Shown piece after piece: positions 1-9,772 of a stretch of DNA of 64,000 bases. Every line of letters begins with the position of its first letter. Position 1 is the stretch's first letter. The notes below the pieces were generated by a model that saw nothing but the letters and a program-made list of their open reading frames with translations, did no database searches and was not told the origin of the DNA. The stretch comes from Physcia stellaris (Eukaryota; Ascomycota; Lecanoromycetes; Caliciales; Physciaceae). Where the stretch lies: positions 930,001-994,000 of the forward strand of contig JABSSW010000003.1 in NCBI GenBank assembly GCA_018902385.1, read 5' to 3'. Both the position numbers and the translations under genes were made by a program.

Positions 1-188
1 AGTTTTATCATCAAATGCTCAAACATGCTAAAATCGTCGATTTTTTACGAGTCATTGACGTGAAAATCAAGACATTACAATCAAAGCAAATCTGAAAAAA
101 AATATCATGAAATCATGTCAAACAAGCAAAAAAGATTTTTATATTTATCACATGAATATTCAAATACAAATTCGACAATGAGAAATAT

Positions 189-401
189 TTGATAAAGCAC
201 AAAACTAAATTGTGTGTTCGAAAAAATTTTCAACAAATCGAGCAAGATGTTTACGCAACTACATTAACTATTAAAATTTTTCGAACATTAATGATCATAA
301 TTACAATTTTCGATTTGAGCATTCGTCAATATGACGCAATCAATGCATTCGCAAATAGCGATATCGACGAATTCATTTATTGCAAATCGTTTGACAATTG
401 A
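189..401 (+). pseudogene. Copia reverse transcriptase fragment
   Basis: A 70-codon open stretch from the RT palm. It contains the recognisable copia pattern FDLSIRQYDAINAFANSDID, matching the region around the first catalytic Asp, where copia elements read D(V/A)xxAFLN. It ends at a TGA in AT-rich sequence, and flanking frames are closed by stops. No intact YVDD-box frame follows. This is a decayed fragment, not a gene. Confidence 0.8.
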
Positions 402-780
402 AAAAAAACAAACAATGTGTTATTTTTTCTATTGAAAACATTATACGAATTGAAACAGTTTTCAACATTATGATATCGACATTTCTCGATCATTTTTAAC
501 AATTTAAATCTGAAACAAATGTTCGACATCGAATGTTTATTTATGTGCGATTACATGATTTTATTTTTTCGTAAACGATATAGCAATCATGTATTATTTT
601 CAATATTTCAAACAAATCGACGTCTTCGAAAAAAAACTTTTCGAAATTTACGAAATGAAAAACATGAACGAAATCGAATGATTTTTCAATATTCGCATTA
701 CACGCGATAAAAAACAACAAACAACGTCATTTTGTCAGAACAGTTACATCGATAAATTCATCAATAAATTCAATATCAAT

Positions 781-1173
781 ATGAACAAAAAAGAATCAAA
801 GTCATCTATAGTCAATTATATTTCGATGATAAAGAATGAAAATAATGTTATTTCACAGAAAATTCACATGTATCAGCAGAAAATTGATTCGATCAATTTC
901 GTTGCAACAATCATTCGATCAAATGTGATCGTTGTTGCATCATTACTATCTGAATATTTTACGAATTCATTTAAACATCATGCGAAACAAACGACTCGAA
1001 CGCTAAAATATTTGACTCACATCAAATATTACGTCATTGTTTACAAAAATCAAACAAATCATGAAATCATCATTTTTTTAATCTCGTCAAATGCGTCATT
1101 CGCAAACGATTTAGACATTCGTCAAAATTCAAATGAATATTGTTTCATGTTTTTCGACGATTTCATCGATTGA
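781..1173 (+). pseudogene. Copia RT-connection/RNase H fragment
   Basis: A 130-codon stretch matching the copia region that follows the RT. It has a Y-x-Q-x-I-x-S-x-x-F start, a later block ending in RTLKYLTHIKYY, and an SSNASFANDLDIRQ motif where intact copia elements have S-D-A-S-(F/W)-A-D at the RNase H active site. The substitutions seen (Asp to Asn, Gly to Ser or Asn) fit G-to-A/C-to-T decay. Non-functional remnant of the same element as the RT block. Confidence 0.8.
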
Positions 1174-1660
1174 AAAATCACAAAACAAAAAACAATCACA
1201 ATTAATTTCATCGAAATCGAATTGTTGATTATGTCAATGACGATCAACATCAAAATGTGATGAAATCGTTTTTTTGAATCAATACAAATGAACATGAAAA
1301 AATTTATTCACATTCAATGCGATAATCGTCAAATTATACGAACGTTTACTATGTCAGCGATCAAATTAATCATTAAATTACGTCATGTCGATATACATCG
1401 TCACTAATTACGTCAGAAAATGCAAAAGAACACGATCAACATTCAATGAACTTTTACAACGAATATTTTGATCGATGATTTCATCAAAATTCTATCATCT
1501 CAGAAGCAGAAAGCATTCGTGAAACTGATTGATTTAAAATTTATTTCGATATCAAAATCGAAAAAGAACAACGAATTCGATCAATCAAAAACCGAATAAG
1601 TCACATCGAAAAATGGATAAAACATCAAGAATAGAACGAAATATCAGATATTTTCTTTTA

Positions 1661-2860
1661 AAGAGATGTGTAGAACTAGATGGCCAATCAGGAACCGCCA
1701 AAAGCTTAATAACTAGTGCGCACTCCAATGACATTAGATGCTAGAAACCATGTAAATTAGCACTTCATAGAACAACATGCAATCAATGACTTACCTATCC
1801 AGAAGTCTTACAATGCGGCATTTTTCTTTTTATCTCATCACATTGTCCTTTATAGTCCCCCCCTAAATAGCCACAACACCATCTTAATTATGTAAAGGCT
1901 TCATACATGGGTATTATCACGTATCATACTGACATAAGATATCGGACCTCTTCGTGTAAGCCGGGTCAAATCTTACCCCGAAAGCTGACAATTAACTCAA
2001 ACCCCGAACGCCCCATTACCAGCAACCCTGCAATCGCTTGCTCGCGATGGATTCGCAGAAAGGGCCGAGTGGGATGGGTAATCAGTGATCAGTAATCAGC
2101 TCATCTCATCTCATCATTGTCCGCTCAGCCTCGTCCCTCGCCCATAATGCTCTAACCGAGCAACCGATATCTGGTAACGGTCCGTGCCGCCGAGCTCTTT
2201 CGGCAATCCCGTGATAAAAGAAGGCATCAGGCACTCGGGCGTTCAGTTGGAAATCTGGTTGATTTGTAAAGGCTTCTGAATCCTGACGCCTTGCGGCGGT
2301 TGAATCTGGACCTGCGTAAGGCTGTGTTCCAGGTGTCCGAGTGCCGGTGTGATCCGGCGGGTGGGACGGGATGTGGCGTTATTGGAAATGTCCGAATGGG
2401 ACGCGTGGATGTGGCGTGGTAGAATTCGATATCGGAGAATATTCATAGTAATCACTGTTTGAGGCTCGTAGGCCAGCAAAGGTCAAGCGGCACAAGAAGA
2501 CGAGGCAAATTGCATAAGGATTTCGATAGCGATGAACGAGAGCGGATTGTGGCAACCGCATTATTTTGCTAATTTGAGAGCATCCACCGAGCTCCCTTGT
2601 AGCTACCATCGTACGATTACGAATACACGAAATAGACTGAGACAAAACGAGAGGAATCTAAAACATGAAGGGTATCTGGCTAGCTGAAAGACAAAGGCCA
2701 AATTACTAGCCAATTTTTGTGATCCCAGTCGCGCGCAAAAATTCTGCGATGGACCCTCTGCTGTGGCAACTCTTGTGTGACTCTGCGCCACCTGCATCCA
2801 AATCGCGACGTCGAGACACGGGGAGGCAACCCGTCGGGCACTGCTGAAAGAGACTGGTGT
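1661..2860. other. Gene-poor stretch, no supported gene
   Basis: Composition is normal again after the AT-rich element. Several overlapping open frames of 60-90 codons occur on both strands, but none shows a recognisable motif, convincing introns or a consistent frame. 1667-1900 could include a terminal fragment of the retroelement, since a purine-rich stretch precedes it, but I cannot define an LTR. Confidence 0.4.
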
Positions 2861-3273
2861 TTATCGAGACCGTCCATGACTGCTCGACACGTATCGCCGT
2901 CGCTGCTGAACTTGAATAGGGCGGTTAATGTAACAGTCCTCGGCGGCACCGCCCCCGACGACCATCCTTTCGGCCGCCTGCTGTTCGTATTGCTTCGAGA
3001 GGTTCCGAAGATCTTCTATTTGACTCTGAAGAAGGAAGGTCAGGATCTGTTGCTCGGTAGGGTTGGAGGTGAGCGGACCTTGGTCAGAGTACGGCCAGCC
3101 GTTACTAAATATCCCTCCCGGCCCTGGTATGAGTACGGACGTACGGAAGCGTACGGCCCAAGGTAGAAGTGGACGTGACTGAACATGATGTGTCGGGAAA
3201 TCCCATAGCCGGGGACGAAGTAGGATTCGTCGCTGTTGCTTTGAGAGTACGTATTAGGGTAAATAGAAGACAT
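2861..3273 (-). pseudogene. Small lineage-specific protein gene, frameshifted
   Basis: Starting at the ATG at 3273, the frame encodes a Tyr-rich N-terminal half with blocks reading YFVPGYGISRHIMFSHVHFY and REGYLVTAG. It then runs into a stop near 3040. Immediately after the codons for TLTK the coherent protein continues in another frame, with SQIEDLRNLSKQYEQQAAERM-like helical sequence and an acidic/INRP tail, ending at the TAA at 2861-2863. A 32-nt GT-AG segment could join the halves but is too short for a fungal intron, so a one-base indel is more likely. It resembles small orphan proteins of Leotiomycetes as I remember them. No function is known to me. Confidence 0.45.
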
Positions 3274-5037
3274 GGTAGATACTATAGGCAACGAAGACCG
3301 CTATGAAATCCAAATATTGAAAGGGTGAAAAGCTTTGATGTCTTTCATCATGATGAGTGATAATACAACCGCTATTAAATAGAAGGATTGGAGCGTTTAG
3401 CTGAAAACCAAGGTCGATAGTGAGCGGACGCCCTGTCCAAGAAACGCTTCATTCGTGTTGCCACATGCGAATATGGATACACTCGGGACCAAGCTGCAAT
3501 ATGCTATATACTGATACGTAAAGAGTTAGTATCATGGATCTCGATAGGAATTTATGTCACACACTGTCAAATCCGGTTGCCTCACTTTTCGCCTCACATT
3601 TCAAGCGAGGATAAGCGCCATCGAATGAACGACAGGAGTCAGATTACACTACCGTTCTAGAATGACCTTTCAAGGTCTATGCAATACCTCGAACTGCCAA
3701 AGTGCAGAAACTAAAGTCTTTAAGTCCTGTCTTCTATGCGGCTAACGCCCCAGGGGTGAAGCTCGGAAGATGTCTTGCGGGAAGTCTCGTTTACCTCTTT
3801 CAAGGCAATCAGTTGCCTTTTCAACGCTCCACGGCATATATTTGAACATTGTCCGTGGGAAAGGATGGATGCTGAATGAAACCTATGTAGTCGTACGGCG
3901 ACCGAGAGTATGGTTAATCTAATATGGCTTCCAGGAGCGCCAGGGGACCCGAACGATAGTGTCCTTTTGACTTGTTCATTCGCGATGCAGATCCAGAAAG
4001 ACAGAACAGATATGATCGCGGCTCAGTGGTAGGGTGAAAATCGGGGGAAGCTGTTACGACATTCGTCCTAGACGGTTAGTTGCATCCATCCACCAGCATG
4101 CACCATAGAAGACATATTCTCTCATCCAGTCATTGGATTCAAATATCCAAGGCTCAAATCCAACACGCAATGTCTTTGCGAAATATCTTCCGAGTTGCAT
4201 CTGTGCAGTCTTGGGATTGCGCTACCATAATCAAAATCGAAATAGTGCATGCATTGAGGGGAAGATTCGTTATGCAAGCCTTGAGTCTTCAATCACGGTC
4301 TGCGAGTCAGCCGATCTCAGACCTTCAATGACAGTGTCCTCGGCTTACTGGGCCAGAAAGCAATGTGGTGAAGCAAAAGGTCAGTTGGCTCATGACAAAA
4401 GGTTCTAGTTGCTGCATGTTTATCTGCCCTGGGCCTCCAGTTCCGGATGGGGCACTTTCCACTGCTACGGTGACCGGACTGTATGGCAACTCGGCGAGCT
4501 CGGATGACCTTGGAATCGATCCTTCGGATATGGTTTAGATTTACAGCTGGATGTTCTAGAGATGGAGGGGCTGGTCCAATGAGTACGAAGGCCAGCTGGG
4601 CATGGCCACTGAGAGCGTTCACAGGTTTCTCCCCTGCATGAGTTGCCTCCAGGGACCATCTCTTGTAACAATCTGCCCTCTCTAACGCCTCACTCTAAGG
4701 AGACAGCTGTAACGCTCAAGGAGAAGGTTGGTCCAAGAGTCATAGCTGTGCGATGGAGGCAGCAACGGCCGACAGCCAAGCGACACGATGACTGCGCGAA
4801 TGTGCCCTAAACCCCAGGCGACCTCTGACATGAAGAACGGGTTCGGAGCCTTCCCACATTCGGTGAGAAAGAGAAAGATCCTCCCCGGAAAGATGTAAGC
4901 TTAGGGCCCATTACTCCTCACCGCTTATGTGACTCAATAACATGTCCCGGAACCCCGAAAAGTAGGGCGAACTGGTGGGGATTCGCACCTTGAGCCGAAC
5001 GCTCTTTTCTTCGATAAGTCCGATTTTGTGACCCAGT
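3274..5037. other. Gene-poor stretch, no supported gene
   Basis: About 1.8 kb with only short overlapping open frames on both strands (the longest is about 100 codons on the minus strand near 4317-4622). None has a recognisable domain or a splice pattern that extends it. I see no tRNA or repeat. Confidence 0.4.
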
Positions 5038-5627
5038 CTACGTTATCTGGCTGAATGAAAGTTTAGCGGTTGAAGATACAACGCAGCGCCGTGGAGTGAC
5101 TGGATGAGTCGAAGAATGATAACGCCCATCAAGCAAGGTTGAGCGAGTGACAATTGAGCCTACCCCAGAGATAGCTGGAATACCCTGTATGGACTCAGAG
5201 AATCTGGACGCTGCGAATAGGCCTTCCCAAAGGATGCATGCTTTAGCTCGAGAATGGTGTTGCTGTACAGCGAGGTGTAGATCGGCAGCGATACCATTCA
5301 GTTGAGGAGCTGGATTCTTGACTGAGAGGTAGCTACGATTTGACACTACATGGAACACTGGTCCCTCGTTTCGCACAATCTGGTCTACCACGCCAAACAG
5401 CAATCTCCTTGCGTGTATGAACTGCTGGTACAGCGTTGCTCAGACTGCCCTTCGGAAATGGCTATTGCGGTCGACTGTAGATACACAGAAGCAGAGGAAG
5501 CAAAAGAAATAGTTGCAGGCGCAAGGACTCACCGATTCATTCTCTGAACAAACGCAAGGACGCATATGAGAATGGAGTAGGCGATCTCCCCATTGGCATT
5601 GTTGCGGCTCCTTGGTGCAACCAGGAC
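5038..5627 (-). pseudogene. Unidentified, probably decayed gene with one plausible intron
   Basis: Two exon-like pieces read on the minus strand. The upstream piece (about 5533-5627) encodes a hydrophobic stretch (EIAYSILICVLAFVQRMNR) and ends at a good donor, GTGAGT, at 5532. The downstream piece (to the TAG at 5038-5040) encodes about 120 residues with a coherent composition (GPVFHVVSNRSYLSVKNPAP...). Acceptor candidates lie at 5413-5430. The upstream piece is closed by a TGA just 5' and I found no exon with a start codon, so the gene looks truncated. Family not recognised. It could be an intact multi-exon gene that I failed to assemble. Confidence 0.3.
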
Positions 5628-6069
5628 GTCAAGTCACGATAGGATACTGCTCGACATGGTGGTGCAATGTACCCTTGGATCGCATTCTGAGTGCAGCATG
5701 CCTTACCCGATACATACAGTGGTGACATACTTCCGGTTTCTTTCCGAGTCAGACCATCTGCTCAGCCGCATACTGGTCTGCTGCTCTATAGTGCACCGTA
5801 TCTGGTGATTTAGCTTCAGGTCATGATCGGGTCAATCTTCTCCACTCTTGTCGTCGGACTGCTGTCAGCCTCATCGTTGTTAGTAAACATTGCCGTCAAG
5901 AATAGGACCATCAGCTGACACGACTTTGGATATGGCAATATCTACTTATTCAACTTCGCTCGCTGGTACCAGTGCACGGCATCTAAAGGAAGGTCGCCTT
6001 TGTGAGCATTACACCCAAAAAATCACGCCCTTTCAAACAATACTCATGGGACCATCTTTCTGGTCCATC
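5628..6069. other. Intergenic, no supported gene
   Basis: Short open frames only. Probably the 3' flank of GET3 plus decayed upstream sequence of the 5038-5627 piece. Confidence 0.35.
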
Positions 6070-7208
6070 CTACTGTGGCGGTTCGTAAGGCTTCACTAGC
6101 ATTTCGCTGAAACTATATGTCCATAGAGAATCAGCAATGTCAGACGGACCCTCCATAGAATCGCTCAGCTTACCTTTCAAGTTTCTCTTTGCCTCGTACC
6201 TCTTCAACAAGGAGAGGCATCTTTACCACATTGAATTCGTCATATAAATCTTCGATCTGCTCGAGATACTTTTTTTGCATCTTTCTTCTAGCGTTACACT
6301 GCTCGCAGTCGTTGCTCTTCTTTGGGAACAGCAACTGATTTACCACAATAGCATGTGTGTCGATAGAATATGAAGCCAGCTCTTGGATCATCCTCTCCGT
6401 CTCATAAAGGGACAAAAACTCAGGTATGCAAACACATACAAAAGTCGTCATATCAGGGTTCTTGAATTGTGTGTTCACTTCGCCAATTGTCTCGCGCAGG
6501 TCTTCCATCTTCTTCAGTACATCCTCCAGGTTTTGGCCACCAGGAAGACCTCCTCGAGCACCGATGACGGAATTTAGCATGGGCCCAAATTGAGTGGACA
6601 GCTGTGAGAGCTTGGCTAGTGCCTTCTCTAGGACCGTCGGAAATTGTAGAAAGCGTAAGGTGTGTCCAGTCGGCGCAGTATCGAAGATTATGGTTTCGTA
6701 GTGGAGCGACTTGACCTGCTTGAGAACTTCCGCGAATGACATTGCCTCGTCAACGCCAGGAATCTGTCTTGAATTAGCCTCCCCCAGGTTCGTCACCAAG
6801 GACCTATAGAGAACAAACACTGAATGCTAGATCTTGCATCATGCCTCCCATTCCGCCCATTTGTGCCATAGCTTCCTCGGCGCCCTCCCCACCTTCCTTT
6901 AGCAAATCCTGTATACTGCCATTTGGGTCTATTTCCATAGCACTGAGATTTGTGAAACCGTCGATGAGTCGCGCCTCCTTGCCAAATTTCTGACTGAAGG
7001 CATCACTGAGATTGTGGGCTGGGTCTGTAGATATTAAAAGAACTGATTTTCGGACCTTGGCAAGTTGGATGGCCAAGGAACATGAGGTTGTTGTCTTTCC
7101 TACACCACCTTTACCTCCTACGAAAATCCAGCGAAGAGACCTCTGATTCAGAATGGACTCAAGGGTAGGTTCAAGAGCGTCGTCGTCGGCGTCAACTGTG
7201 GCTGACAT
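6070..7208 (-). CDS. GET3: GET3 (ArsA/TRC40-family ATPase), tail-anchored protein targeting
   Basis: Cytosolic homodimeric ATPase that carries tail-anchored membrane proteins to the GET1/GET2 receptor of the ER. Exons 6819-7208, 6174-6763 and 6070-6112 give 340 aa, the usual fungal length. Introns are 6764-6818 (55 nt, unusual donor GTTTGT) and 6113-6173 (61 nt, GTAAGC). The P-loop [10 protein letters not shown] is at residues 31-40, switch I DPAHN at 62-66 and switch II DTAPTGH at 158-164. The zinc-binding CEQC of the dimer interface is at 283-286. The last 43-nt exon supplies the conserved FSEML-KPYxPPQ end and terminates at the TAG at 6070-6072. It lies head to head with the hydroxyisourate hydrolase gene across about 400 bp. 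Confidence 0.96.
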
Positions 7209-7610
7209 GGTGAGTCGTAATTGCTAAGATTTAGTTGCTGGGCTTTAGGGGGTTTTCTCAGGTGTCGCGCGTGAAGAGTGCCTTGGATAGCAATAGGAGA
7301 ATGCGCAGCTAAGTATATCGAGTATGGAGTCTAGCGATAATGGAATTGATCATTAGCTTGGTGAAGCCAGGTGATCGTTTTCCAAGTCACCCTACGAGAC
7401 TTCTCTTCCGTGACGTCGGTTCAGGGTCTCTAGCGGCCTGAGGCAGCCCTTTGAAAAGTCCAGACTCGGCAGACTAAATTCCTAGTCCCAGCTTTTCCCA
7501 CCCCCCCTTCGGCATCTTCCGTCTACTTTGACCAGGCGGAGCGCTAACAGCCTACAGACTTATCATCATGAAGGCTACTCTTCCAATTCCACAACTCTCA
7601 AGCACCCGAC
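7209..7610. promoter_or_regulatory. Shared divergent promoter region of GET3 and HIU hydrolase
   Basis: 402 bp between two divergently read start codons. It holds pyrimidine-rich sequence near 7490-7560 on the plus strand just upstream of the hydrolase ATG. I see no TATA box or specific operator. Promoter role is inferred from position only. Confidence 0.4.
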
Positions 7611-8027
7611 ATGGCTGAACATTCTTCTTCGCTCACCAGCGCAAGTCCGCCTCGCGATCCTATAACCTGCCATGTCCTGGACCTAGTCACTGGCCGTCCC
7701 GCTCCTCATCTCGCCGTGTCTCTCACCCTCATTAAACCACTCGGCCCCTCTGCGCCGGCAACAGCCCTGACCAACGACGACGGTCGTATCACACACTGGG
7801 ATGTGAAGGAAGGGCCTTCTCTTGCCGAGATCTTTGCCAACTTGGCCGAGCACGATGGAGGAAAGATGGTATGGAGCTTGAAATTTGATACGGGGGTCTA
7901 CTTTGGACACAACAAGACTTTCTTCCCTGAGGTAGAAGTAAGATTCGCGGTCGATGCTGCGGGCGGCCATTATCACGTCCCTCTACTCTTGGGACCGTAC
8001 AGCTACACAACATACAGAGGTAGTTGA
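7611..8027 (+). CDS. 5-hydroxyisourate hydrolase (transthyretin-like)
   Basis: Single-exon gene of 138 aa. It hydrolyses 5-hydroxyisourate, the unstable product of urate oxidase, toward OHCU and allantoin in purine catabolism. The signature blocks of transthyretin-related proteins are present: ITCHVLDLVTGRPA at residues 18-31, carrying the catalytic His and the G-x-PA turn, a central WDVKEG...F region, a HYHVPLLL strand, and the family-defining YRGS as the last four residues. No obvious PTS1 tripeptide at the C-terminus (ends RGS), so peroxisomal import is not evident. Length matches the family (110-140 aa). The ATG at 7568 is out of frame, so 7611 is the start. Confidence 0.93.
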   Translation: MAEHSSSLTSASPPRDPITCHVLDLVTGRPAPHLAVSLTLIKPLGPSAPATALTNDDGRITHWDVKEGPSLAEIFANLAEHDGGKMVWSLKFDTGVYFGHNKTFFPEVEVRFAVDAAGGHYHVPLLLGPYSYTTYRGS

Positions 8028-9772
8028 GTATACAGATGATAGGGGCAGAAAGGAGGTCACATGAGCCGAGTGCCGACATCATGGTGTCTCGAAGGCCCCT
8101 TTCTCTCTTGTCTTGAGGGCCTTGTGCTTGGGTTGTCGTACACGGGATTATTGTTACGGAGCAGGTTCTTTCACCACGATCTTCATCCATCTAAGCCTTC
8201 GGTAAGAACAGCAAAATGGAAAAGATCGTGCGCTGAGTCTCAGAATCAATTTCTACCTCAGCTAAACAGCTGCCAGGAAGGATTTCGACATTCGTTAAGT
8301 ATTTACCCTGTTGTCTGAAAGGATGAGGAAGGGGATGTCAGTTTTGCAACTGTTGTCGCAGCTTACGCCCCTGTCAGCGCTAGCACTATCCAATGCAGAA
8401 ATCTAATTGAAGCACGGACTTGTTTGGATATTTAAAAGCCTCAATCCTTCTTCTGATAGAAAAGCATAATCATGTTGAACGAGGGTTCCAAATCCATTTC
8501 ACCTTCCTTCTCTGAGCCTTCCCTCGCTTCCATAGGAATCTGACCTGAGCTCTTCCATAGAGCTCCCGCAGTCAATACAGTCCAATGCTTTTGATTTCCA
8601 TCGGAACAAGCCCGAGGTCCCAGGTGATAGAGATCTCTCTTGAAGCTTCGGGTTCCGGCGGGTTCCTGCGATAGGCACATGGGCTGGCTCCGTTCCTGAA
8701 CCCTGTTTGCAACCGCTACCAGATTCAATCTCGCAAAGCATCGCAAAGCGTATTTGGCGTCCATGCGTGAATGGTGAGAAGACAACGCCACTGTTTTTCA
8801 TGTAAACGCGTCGTGATAGAAAGGTCAGCCAATCTCGCCATCTGGAGACACCTCAAGCCGGATTGAAGAGGTGGATGCATAGGGTAATGAACTCATGAAT
8901 ATGCATCTCTCCCATAGGCTGACGTGACGTACGAATTCATAGGTTTTCTGACTTTGTACGCCGCCGCTTGCTTTGCCTCGAGGTAGTTACTAGAACTATG
9001 TAGGAACCTTCGGATTTGTGCGGCTCGAACCGTTTGGGTGAATTCGAATTTAAGTTCAAGCCAGTCGAGCCAGTCAACACTCATAAGGTTCAGGAACAAA
9101 AATGCAAACTCATAAGGTACACATGTCACGTATGTTACCTTAGTAGGCTTCATTGACCGATTAACGAGTAAGATGCAATTAATATTGTGAAGATGGCATA
9201 TCTGTCGAATGAATAATGGCATGTGTGGTCTTCTCCTGGATTGACTAGTGCGATATTTACATACGAGTACTACCTAATGTAGATTTCTCACACATATCAA
9301 CCTAAGCTTCTGCCTGATTTCAATCTATTTTCACCGTCAATCGCACCCAGCTGAATTGTCCAACCAACGACCCACCGTGTATTAGTAGACCCAGTATTCT
9401 TATCCCGAATTGAACAGCTTAATGGGTGGTGTTAACCCACCAGAGGCTGATTTACATACTTCCCCACCACGGCTATCACTGAACATACAGGAAGCATAGT
9501 ACAGTATAAATCAACACAGTCCTCTTTAGCACTGAGCTTCAACTTCCTCGTTATCATTTCGGTATGTGAGTACAGCCTATCTAGAACTAACGTAGCGCAC
9601 TGCTATGGTCACTGGTCCTACTGCGACTCTCATAGCTGCTTTAGGACTCGAGTTGAATCCAATCAACCGTCGCCAACTTTCGTAACCACGGATCTTAGGT
9701 TCAGGAACCTTGACTAATGTAGCTGTAAAGATAGATACTCCGATCAAGACCGGCCTCCGGTGATACACACAG
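8028..9772. other. Intergenic, long 5' flank of SNF1
   Basis: About 1.7 kb with only short unrelated open frames (up to 116 codons, minus strand, 8441-8791, low-complexity and motif-free). 9480-9770 is probably the 5' leader of SNF1 and may hold a leader intron, since GTATGT occurs near 9562. No conserved element recognised. Confidence 0.4.

Larger units (their letters stand above)
1..1650 (+). mobile_element. Degenerate Ty1/copia retrotransposon pol remnant, AT-rich
   Basis: Strongly AT-rich DNA with only short broken reading frames. Two of these keep copia pol features in the correct order: a reverse-transcriptase block at 189-401 and the RT connection/RNase H region at 781-1173. The element reads left to right and is cut by the window edge. 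No integrase and no clear LTR are seen. Composition is extreme: I found no CC or GG dinucleotide from 1 to 1591, while CA, TG, TC, GA and CG stay common. Composition returns to normal around 1680. The element is dead. The copia assignment rests on motif memory, not a search, but two independent blocks agree. Confidence 0.85.

Noticed and set aside
4961-5045. tRNA-like T-arm pattern (GGTGCGAATCCCCACC on the minus strand)
   Set aside because: The stem does not pair over five bases and no matching acceptor, D or anticodon arm can be drawn.
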